Position numbers and translations under genes: made by a program. Of a stretch of DNA of 64,000 nucleotides, positions 34,274 to 43,033 are shown piece by piece. The notes below the pieces were generated by a model that was not told where the DNA came from, ran no database searches, and worked only from the letters and a program-made list of their open reading frames with translations. Position 1 is the first letter of the stretch. Every line of letters starts with the position of its first letter. Source of the stretch: UBA1366 sp047602575 (GTDB taxonomy: Bacteria > Bacillota > Clostridia > Oscillospirales > Ruminococcaceae); assembly GCA_047602575.1 (NCBI GenBank), contig JASGGY010000003.1, forward strand, positions 186,001 through 250,000, in the 5' to 3' direction.

Positions 34274-34803
34274 TTAGAGGTCAGAAATCAGATGTCAGAT
34301 GTCAGAACTTCGGGCGCGTTGCTCGCTTCGCTCGCTTGCGCATGTTGTTCTGCGTCTTTTGACTTCTTGTTGAGTCGTCAGTTTGTGTTAATTCCATTTG
34401 TGGATTAACACATTTAGCATCTTTCCGATTTCTTGAAACTGTTTGATTAGCTCATTTCCGTACTCTGAATCAGTGTAACCAATTCTCATACTGACTTCGA
34501 CTAATACTTGCATTTCATTTGCTGAACCGCTTGACATTGATAAGTATCGTTTGAACTCTGCGCTGCTTTCCTTTTTTCCATAACCTTCGGCTATGTTTGC
34601 TGGAATTGACACGCATGCTCTTGTCATTTGACTTATCAGTGCAAATTGTTCCTCTTTCGGAAATTGCTTTGTCAGAGCATATATCTTTTCAACCATTTCC
34701 ATGGATTTCTGATATACGATGAAATCTCGAAAGCTTTGTATCATGATACATCACGCTTTCCTTTCACTTCTCTGACTTCTGACTTCTGATTTCTAACCTC
34801 TAA
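34274..34803 (-). other. 23S rRNA intervening sequence (IVS)
   Basis: A 530-bp insert in helix 45, bounded by a 34-bp inverted repeat with about three mismatches (34274-34308 and 34770-34803). The arms are built from short tandem units of the type GTCAGAA/GTTAGAA. In the precursor they form a long stem that RNase III would cut, removing the insert and leaving a fragmented but working 23S. The insert carries one gene, for a four-helix-bundle protein, read in the same direction as the rRNA. Confidence 0.85.
34388..34744 (-). CDS. 23S rRNA IVS-encoded four-helix-bundle protein
   Basis: This 118-aa protein belongs to the family of 23S-intervening-sequence proteins (S23/IVP): FRDFIVYQKSMEMVEKIYAL, then EQFALISQMTRACVSIPANIAEGYGKKES, FKRYLSMSSGSANEMQVLVEVS and a last helix ending KMLNVLIHKWN. 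Known members fold as a four-helix bundle that assembles into pentamers. Function is unproven; RNA or nucleic-acid binding has been proposed because of the basic surface. The ATG follows an AAGGAAAG site. It is encoded inside the insert and so would be translated from the excised RNA. Confidence 0.88.
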   Translation of the reverse strand: MIQSFRDFIVYQKSMEMVEKIYALTKQFPKEEQFALISQMTRACVSIPANIAEGYGKKESSAEFKRYLSMSSGSANEMQVLVEVSMRIGYTDSEYGNELIKQFQEIGKMLNVLIHKWN

Positions 34804-34853
34804 AAGCCCAAGCTTCGGTGTATTGTTTAGCCCCGTTGAATTTTCGGCGCAGG

Positions 34854-34886
<33 letters not shown>

Positions 34887-36005
34887 TAATGTATGGCTGC
34901 TTCTAAGCCAACATCCTGGTTGTTTATGCAACCCCACATCCTTTTCCACTTAACAATACTTTGGGACCTTAGCTGTGGGTCTGGGCTGTTTCCCTTTCGA
35001 CAATGAGACTTATCTCACACTGTCTGACTCCCATGAATCGATTATCCGGCATTCTTAGTTTGATAAGGTTCGGTAATCTTTCGACCCCTAGCCTATTCAG
35101 TGCTTTACCTCCGGTAATCTGTCATGAGGCTAGCCCTAAAGCTATTTCGGAGAGAACCAGCTATATCCGAGTTCGATTGGAATTTCTCCGCTATCCACAC
35201 CTCATCGCCGACTTTTTCAACAGGCGTGCGTTCGGTCCTCCATGGAGTTTTACCTCCACTTCAACCTGGACATGGATAGGTCACTCGGTTTCGGGTCTAT
35301 TGCATACGACTTCAACGTCCTTTTAAGACTCGCTTTCACTTCGGCTCCGGACCTTAAGTCCTTAACCTTGCCGCATACAATAACTCGCCGGACCATTCTA
35401 CAAAAGGTACCCGATCACACATTGACGTGCTCTCGGTGCTTGTAAGCATAGGGTTTCAGGTTCTATTTCACTCCCCTCCCGGGGTTCTTTTCACCGTTCC
35501 TTCACAGTACTATTCTCTATCGGTCATTGGGTAGTATTTAGGCTTGGAGGGTGGTCCCCCCGTGTTCCCACGGGATTTCTCGTGTCCCGCGGTACTCTGG
35601 ATACAGCTGGCTGTTTTCACTTTTCAAATACACGGCTCTCACGTTCTTCGGCTCGTCTTCCCATACGATTCTTTTAAGTTACCTCAATACCATTGTGCTG
35701 TCCATACCCCGCATGTATTTCTACACGCGGTTTGGCCTCTTTCGCTTTCGCTCGCCACTACTCACGAAATCTCGGTTGATTTCTTTTCCTCGCCCTACTT
35801 AGATGTTTCAGTTCAGGCGGTTCCCCTCATATACCTATGGATTCAGTATATGATGCATGGATTTTCTCCATGCGGATTGCTCCATTCGGACATCTGCGGA
35901 TCAATTCATGCTTGCTGATCCCCGCAGCTTTTCGCAGCTTACCACGTCCTTCATCGGCTCCCAATGCCAAGGCATTCTCCCTACGCTCTTATTCGCTTAA
36001 CCATC

Positions 36006-36351
36006 TTGAATTGTGTTCCTTCAGATTGCTTTTGCTTGATTGTAGTTTGTCTGAAACGGATTGCTCCGCTTCAGTAAAATTACCCGACTTTTATCTTCGT
36101 TTTTAAAACTAAATATTTGTCGTTCATTTTTCCTCATTTGCATTACTTTTACTTCATTATTCAATTTTCAAGTTGCTAACTGCGATGCTTGCACATCGCT
36201 TCTTTTGCAAACCTTATTGGAGTTTGCGTGCTGTGGAAACAATCTCGGCTTCGCCTCGATTGTGGGCACAATGTGGACAAGTCCACTTGTTTTCGCAAGT
36301 TTTCTAGTCTTTGCATTGAACCGCTCTTTCGTATTCCTTTGCAAGAATACA
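36006..36351 (-). other. tRNA-Ile to 23S spacer
   Basis: This 346-bp spacer of the rRNA precursor holds no gene. It contains short hairpins, such as GCGATG/CATCGC near 36182-36199, and an AT-rich stretch next to the 23S 5' end that should form part of the 23S processing stem. Confidence 0.6.
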
Positions 36352-36428
<77 letters not shown>

Positions 36429-36498
36429 TCTTTGAGTTTCCTCTGCGGTTAAACGGTCTGTCGTCTTCACTCGTTACCTGACTCCGATTGCTCAGAGC

Positions 36499-36574
36499 TG
36501 GTGGAGATGAGGAGGATCGAACTCCTGACCCCCTGCTTGCAAAACAGGTGCTCTCCCAGCTGAGCTACACCCCC
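36499..36574 (-). tRNA. tRNA-Ala(TGC)
   Basis: A 76-nt tRNA with encoded CCA (36499-36501), 5' GGGGGTGTAGCTCAGCTGGG and anticodon TGC in TTTGCAA. It lies first in the 16S-23S spacer, so the order is Ala then Ile. Confidence 0.96.
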
Positions 36575-36751
36575 ATATCGCTATGGTTCTCTGCTCTGAC
36601 TGTTTCGGTCAAGGTACCGTTCCATTTATGCTTTCAAGATCCCAAAACAGGTTCCCCTGCTCTGATATCCTGAAAATTGAACAACGTTTGCTTTAGGCTG
36701 TTTTCCCTTGCTGACCGGAGTTAGTCAATCATATTTCAGATTAACAGCTCT

Positions 36752-38268
<1,517 letters not shown>

Positions 38269-38681
38269 TGTATATTAAGCTCTCCGTTTCCTTCAAGCTT
38301 ACTATCCAGTTTCTAGTTCGATTTGCTCAAACTTAACTAGCTTTGTACTTTTTTAGTCTGTACGTGACTTTCCGTGCGATTCTTTCGAATCGCTTAAATT
38401 ACTCAAAGTAATTTTTCAAGGGTTTTTTTCTTAAAGCTTCGTTGTTCAATTTTCAAGATACCAAGACGAATCCGAGATTCGTCTATGGGAATTACTTCGC
38501 GGAATTAATTCCGCGATTTCGCAAGCGAAACCGTAATTCCCAGGTCTGAGCGTAAGGACATTAGTTACTACTTTTTGTGTTCAACCACTTGAAGTATTTC
38601 GCTTTTCCTTCGTGTTCATTCCTTCGCGCCGGCTCGGTGAGTTCTCACCGCTTGCCGTTCCCTTTTCAGAGGCGCTTAATG
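38269..38681 (-). other. rRNA operon leader with stacked hairpins
   Basis: About 410 bp of transcribed leader. It holds CGGTGA/TCACCG (38635-38650), AGACGAATC/GATTCGTCT (38464-38484) and a three-way structure bounded by GGGAATTAC/GTAATTCCC (38487-38541). Two inner hairpins lie inside the last (38498-38515 and 38517-38530). These probably serve antitermination or RNase III processing. No gene is seen. Confidence 0.6.
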
Positions 38682-38710
38682 ATTATATCACACCATTTCG
38701 CCTTTGTCAA
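38682..38710 (-). promoter_or_regulatory. rRNA operon promoter
   Basis: Perfect consensus TTGACA (38705-38710) and TATAAT (38682-38687) with a 17-bp spacer on the minus strand, preceded by A/T-rich tracts that can act as an UP element. Confidence 0.88.
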
Positions 38711-38858
38711 GTCCTTTTTTCAGGTTTTTTTAGGTTTTTTTATCAGCTTCTCGCTTTCCCTCTACTCTCCCGAAACGCGACTTTATTAGTTTAGCATATC
38801 CAGAGGGGGTTGTCAATGAGTTATTTCGTGAATATTATATGATATATTTTATTATGCC

Positions 38859-38939
38859 ATGACAAATGTAACTGAAATCGCACCATGCGCGGAATCATGA
38901 CAATTGTAACTTCAAAAAAGCCGCAGACACTGTTATAAT
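38859..38939 (+). promoter_or_regulatory. Duplicate operator sites and activated-type promoter of the LiaF-like gene
   Basis: Two near-identical sites, ATGACAAATGTAACT (38859-38873) and ATGACAATTGTAACT (38897-38911), lie in the same orientation. The second ends at the -35 position of a promoter that has TATAAT (38934-38939) but no -35 consensus. This layout fits an activator acting as a dimer of dimers. LytTR-type regulators often control such LiaF-like genes, but that link is an inference. Confidence 0.5.
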
Positions 38940-38967
38940 GAGTGCATCACATAAAGGGGGCTTCTCT

Positions 38968-39745
38968 ATGAGAAAACGCGTTTCAAATGTTCTGCTCGGA
39001 TTGATTTTCATCTGTGCCGGCATGATTTTCTTAGGTAACACCATGGATTGGTGGGATGTCGATTTGTTTTTTGACGGGTGGTGGACGCTTTTCATTATCA
39101 TACCGTCCGTTTTGGGTATGATCGATTCGCGCATCAATATATTAAATGCAATGTGTGCGTTTGTGGGCATCATGCTGCTGCTCAACGCGCAGGATTTGGT
39201 GGAAAATGTTTCGCTTAAGGGATTGATTCTCACCTTTTTGCTGATTGCGATCGGGCTGCATCTGATTTTTCGGCCGCATGACCGGAACAAACACAACTGG
39301 GATCATCCTTCTCAAAACAACGGCTCCTGCTGTTTACGTCCCCGCCCCTGTCGCCGCCCCCGGTGACGCCTGAGCCGGAGCGTCCGACTGCGACCTCCGC
39401 GGATTCGGGCCGGAGGAAAAGCAGGCCCATATATTTAAATGCAATTTTTTCGGGCATTGACAAGAATTTCAACGGACAGCCCTTTCGCGGCGCGGTGATC
39501 AAGGCGATTTTCGGCGGCGTGGATCTGGATTTGCGCGGTGCGATCATCGACCGCGACTGTAAAATAGATGTGACAAATATTTTTGGCGGAACAGACATTC
39601 AGCTGCCCCCGAATGTGCGGCTGATTCTCAATGACACGCCGATCCTCGGCGGGACGGTATCAGAATTTTGTCAACAGCACAAACCCTTTTGCGCCCAAGG
39701 TGATCATCACAAGCACCTCTATTTTCGGAGGCATGGACATTAATT
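38968..39745 (+). pseudogene. LiaF-like membrane protein gene with two frameshifts
   Basis: The first frame (from ATG 38968, good AGGGGG site) encodes four hydrophobic helices of the LiaI/LiaF transmembrane type (RVSNVLLGLIFICAGMIFLG, DGWWTLFIIIPSVLG). Near 39330-39370 the frame changes. The second frame gives the LiaF C-terminal beta domain (NAIFSGIDKNFNGQPFRGA, IFGGVDLDLRGA, IFGGTDIQLP). Near 39655 it shifts again, to NFVNSTNPFAPKVIITSTSIFGGMDIN. Together these make one protein of about 255 aa. Two indels indicate a pseudogene unless the sequence has errors. LiaF-like proteins sense envelope stress. Confidence 0.7.
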
Positions 39746-39882
39746 GAGCCAAAAAGAATCTTGCTGTCGATTATTTACAGTAGGATTCTTTATTTTTCAT
39801 AAATTTATCATGTATTGTGGAATTTATTTGTGTATAATGTAATTGCAGAATTATGAATTCATTCATAAACGGAGGAATTGCT

Positions 39883-40402
39883 ATGGGATACATAAAAAGA
39901 ATGCAGCCCAATACACCGCAAGGACACACAAAATCGCGTCTTTTTAAGGGGTTTACAATTCTGGAACTCATGGTTGTTATGGCGATCATCGGCATTCTTG
40001 CGGCATTATTGATACCGCGATTGGTTTCCTTTATAACAAACGCGGTAAGCTTCAGCAAGCAAACGATGCCGCAAAAACCGTCTATCAGGCTGCCGACGCA
40101 CTATGCTACGACCTGGCAACAACATTCCCGCGGGCGATCGGAACATCTCAACAACGGATGTTTCCGGCGCAACTGTTGAGATCAACACAACGGTCACAGA
40201 TGGTATTATTGCCGCCGGCCGCTTTGACAATCCGGATTTTATTTTCATCGTTGTCGTTCGCGACGGCGGTGTCAAGGGTGTGCTTTACGCAAAAAACAGT
40301 GACAGTAAGATTTATGGCAGTTATCCCGCGCGAAACGACGGCGGCTATGTTAATTTTCAAGAAACCTGCGGGAACTTTATCACCGACAATTATGACTCCT
40401 AA
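39883..40402 (+). pseudogene. Type IV prepilin-like gene with two frameshifts
   Basis: ATG 39883 follows a GGAGG site. A long basic leader ends in KG, followed by FTILELMVVMAIIGILAAL, the prepilin cleavage site with Glu5. The frame is lost near 40040, where another gives KLQQANDAAKTVYQAADALCYDLAT, and again near 40120, where the third gives AGDRNISTTDVSGATVEINTT and VNFQETCGNFITDNYDS. It resembles a single pilin or pseudopilin of about 170 aa. No pilus operon is nearby. The gene looks inactive. Confidence 0.65.
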
Positions 40403-40644
40403 TCCGGCGGCGCAAGTTATTTTCCGCCGGCTTTATGCAATATCACCTTATGCGCAGCAATTCCGGCAGCGAAATTTTCTGCATTTACGAAAATGTTAAT
40501 TTTGTCGCAAAAAAACGACACCTACTTTACACACGCTTTTCATATGAAAATATTAAAATAAAAGAGGAAGGTGCATGGCGCTTTGTGCGTAGCCTTTCCT
40601 CCTTAAATAATTCCGCGCGCAGCCGCAAATGCCGTGGAAACAAC

Positions 40645-40677
40645 GCCGCATGGTCATTTTCTGATCATGCGGCTTTT
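40645..40677 (+). terminator. Terminator between the pilin remnant and the lipid kinase gene
   Basis: A 12-bp stem (one mismatch) with a TTTTC loop and a TTTTGT tail on the plus strand. The 240 bp before it show no gene. Confidence 0.65.
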
Positions 40678-40687
40678 GTATTGTCTT

Positions 40688-41608
40688 TTAATTGAGCAGC
40701 GGCAGTTTTTCCTGCTCGTCGTTTTTTATCATTAAATTCACTGCTTGTTTGTGGTTGATGATTTCAACCTCGCACCATTTCCCGCCATTTTCGCCGTCAA
40801 GTGTCCACGAAATTTCGTTGTCAGACGTAAATTTTACGCGCGATGTTTTGAAGGTGCAGAAATATTTCGAGTCGGTATCGCTCAATACCACCTTCGTCAA
40901 AATGCTCTGTAGCTCGATCGGATTGTTCGGCATCCGGATGAGTGTGACCTCAAACAGCCCGTCGTCAAAGACAACGCCGCTTTTCGCAAGCTTTTTCATG
41001 CCGCCGATGGAAATGGTATTGGTGATCAGACCCAGAATAAATTCGCCCTGAAACCGCTCGCTGTCATGCTCGACCGTCACAACGTGCGCTTCAATTTTCG
41101 GAATGCTCTTCAGCCCCTCAAGAATATAAGCTGCGTGTCCGAACACGTTTTTATAGCCCTGTGATGTCTGATAAGCCACCTCGGTGAACGCGCCGAAGGC
41201 GGCAACATAGCTGAAAAATTCGCCGTTGAACTCGCCCACGTCATACGCGAACTGCAAGCCGTTTACGATATCCTCCGCCGCACTGAGCATACCGCGCGGA
41301 ATTTCAAGACTTGCCGCAAAATCGTTGGTTGTCCCAGCCGGAATATACCCCAGCGGCACCTTCCGTGGAACACCCATCAGTCCTTTGATTGCCTCGGAAA
41401 GCGTTCCGTCGCCGCCGGAAACCACGACCATGTCGTAACGATGCGCTTCCGCTTTGATTTTTTCAAAGCCGTCAAGCCGTGCCTGTGTGGGGTAAGCCGT
41501 AACATCGTATCCGTTTTTTGTAAAAACATCGATGATGTCGCATAAATAAGCTTTGATCTGTCCTTTTCCGGCAAGTGCGTTGTATACAAAGAGCAGTTTT
41601 TTTCTCAT
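40688..41608 (-). CDS. Diacylglycerol kinase family lipid kinase
   Basis: This 306-aa protein of the YegS/BmrU/DgkB type has the nucleotide-binding GGDGT at residues 65-69, PLGYIPAGTTNDFA (about 85-98) and a C-terminal beta-sandwich with SGVVFDDGLFEVTLI. It should phosphorylate a membrane lipid such as diacylglycerol or undecaprenol at the inner face of the membrane, using ATP. The gene starts at ATG 41608 behind an AAAGGA-type site and follows degV with 35 nt spacing, so the two are probably co-transcribed. Confidence 0.87.
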   Translation of the reverse strand: MRKKLLFVYNALAGKGQIKAYLCDIIDVFTKNGYDVTAYPTQARLDGFEKIKAEAHRYDMVVVSGGDGTLSEAIKGLMGVPRKVPLGYIPAGTTNDFAASLEIPRGMLSAAEDIVNGLQFAYDVGEFNGEFFSYVAAFGAFTEVAYQTSQGYKNVFGHAAYILEGLKSIPKIEAHVVTVEHDSERFQGEFILGLITNTISIGGMKKLAKSGVVFDDGLFEVTLIRMPNNPIELQSILTKVVLSDTDSKYFCTFKTSRVKFTSDNEISWTLDGENGGKWCEVEIINHKQAVNLMIKNDEQEKLPLLN

Positions 41609-41643
41609 GCGTGTTCCTTTCAGTTGGCGGGAATTATGCGGAT

Positions 41644-42513
41644 TTATCTTTGCGCTCCGAGGAAAAACAGCGCCATGGTTCCGGGTCCGGAATGCGAACC
41701 GATGACCGGACCGGTGTGACCGATGATGACCTCTGTATTCTTCCCTAAAATCTTTTTCGCAAGCTGTGCGACTTCATCGGCTTCCGCGCGGCAGTCGCCG
41801 TGGCAGATGGCGATGGTTTTGTTTTCCCATGTGCCTTTGCGTTCCTCCATCATCTCGACAAGGCGCGCAAGGGATTGCTTTCTGCCGCGGATTTTCGACA
41901 CGGGAACAAGCCGTCCCTCGTCGTCAACGTGGAGCATCGGTTTGATGCCGAGGATTGAGCCGGCAATTGCGGCAGTTTTTGAAACCCGTCCCCCGCGGTG
42001 CAGAAAATGCAGGTCGTCCACGGTAAAAACATGGCATAGATGCAGCCTTGTGTTGATGACCCATTCGCGCAGCGCGTCGATGTCAAGCCCCTCCCCCTTC
42101 TTCTGGCACGTCAAATACACAAGCAGTCCCTCGCCGAGCGATGCGGACAGTGTGTCAACCGGATAGAGCTTTGCTTGCGGATATTGTTCGGAAAGCTCAG
42201 CCGCCGCGGTGATGGCACTCTGGTAGCTTCCGCTGAGCGCGGAGGAAAAGCCGAGATAGAGGATGTCGAAGCCGTCGAGAATCTGCCGCTCGAAATAAGC
42301 GCGGTAGGTTTCCGGCGTGATCTGAGAGGTTCGCGTGACAGAGCCTTTGCGCATTTTTTCGTAAAACGCGTCAATGGGCAGTTCATTTCCCGCATAATCG
42401 ACACCATCCACCTCATAGGTCAGGTTCAAGATGTCGATGCCGAGGGCTTTCACCGTTTCGTCAGGCAGGTCGCAGGTTGAGTCTGTAACAATTTTATAAG
42501 CTCTGTCAGCCAT
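41644..42513 (-). CDS. DegV family fatty-acid-binding protein
   Basis: A complete 289-aa DegV/FakB-type protein. It opens with VTDSTCDLPDE (residues 9-19), has TSQITPETY and LGFSSALSGSYQSA, which form the acyl-binding pocket, and LHFLHRGGRVSK near 170. It closes with HTGPVIGSHSGPGTMALFF. The family binds a fatty acid and, with FakA, presents it for phosphorylation; no fakA lies here. It is followed by the lipid kinase gene, which supports a role in lipid supply. Confidence 0.9.
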   Translation of the reverse strand: MADRAYKIVTDSTCDLPDETVKALGIDILNLTYEVDGVDYAGNELPIDAFYEKMRKGSVTRTSQITPETYRAYFERQILDGFDILYLGFSSALSGSYQSAITAAAELSEQYPQAKLYPVDTLSASLGEGLLVYLTCQKKGEGLDIDALREWVINTRLHLCHVFTVDDLHFLHRGGRVSKTAAIAGSILGIKPMLHVDDEGRLVPVSKIRGRKQSLARLVEMMEERKGTWENKTIAICHGDCRAEADEVAQLAKKILGKNTEVIIGHTGPVIGSHSGPGTMALFFLGAQR

Positions 42514-42640
42514 TTTTATTTACTCCGTTCTATTGCTTTTTTATAGCAGGCTCATCCAATCAAATTACCCTATAAGTATAGCATATACAGCCTTTTTTGT
42601 GTACAGATTTTACAAATTGTTTTGTAAACAATTTATGAAC

Positions 42641-42682
42641 CATGACAAAACGCCCGGAACCATTTCCGGGCGTTTTGTCATG
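42641..42682 (-). terminator. Strong bidirectional hairpin terminator
   Basis: A perfect 19-bp stem with a 4-nt loop (CCAT) sits just after the small peptide gene. GC-rich core and TTTTG arms allow termination on either strand. Confidence 0.8.
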
Positions 42683-42690
42683 TTGATCGC

Positions 42691-42801
42691 TTAGCAGCAG
42701 CCGTTGTTGTTGTTGTTCGAACAGCCGTTGTTGCCACAGCAGGTCATGATAAGGATGAGAATGATGATCCACCAGCATCCGCCGAATCCGCAACCATTCA
42801 T
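42691..42801 (-). CDS. Tiny Cys/Asn-rich membrane peptide
   Basis: A 36-codon gene with an AAGGAG site and ATG at 42801. The peptide reads MNGCGFGGCWW, then IIILILIMTCCG, then a tail of Asn and Cys ending NGCC. It is a single short hydrophobic helix flanked by glycine/cysteine-rich ends, similar in style to YjcZ/sporulation-type mini-proteins of Firmicutes. Function is unknown. The ribosome site, clean stop and immediate 19-bp terminator argue that it is real. The frame-shifted 83-aa reading over the same DNA is a shadow. Confidence 0.65.
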   Translation of the reverse strand: MNGCGFGGCWWIIILILIMTCCGNNGCSNNNNNGCC

Positions 42802-43033
42802 TTTGAAGCACTCCTTCTATGTCAAAGTATATAAAGCCGCTCGGTTACCCGATCACTTTGCTTTATAGTACAGTTTATGGGGCGGCGCAAAAAGTGTTAC
42901 TGTTTTTTTGGAAAGCTGAATTTGTCCGCTGCATAAAATGTTCTGTAAGCTGTTTCATAGGCGCTGCGCATAAAATCAACAGTTTGTGGCAATGCTGAAA
43001 CCAACAGATTTCCTGAAAGGCTGGGTACAATTT

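Noticed and set aside
42560..42811. Minus-strand 83-aa frame over the small peptide gene
   Set aside because: Gln-rich low-complexity translation with no ribosome site, running through the terminator. The 36-aa frame shifted by one has the ribosome site, stop and hydrophobic core.
42802..43033. CtsR operator before the ClpC-like gene
   Set aside because: A single GTCAAAGTA is present, but not the required tandem heptamers.
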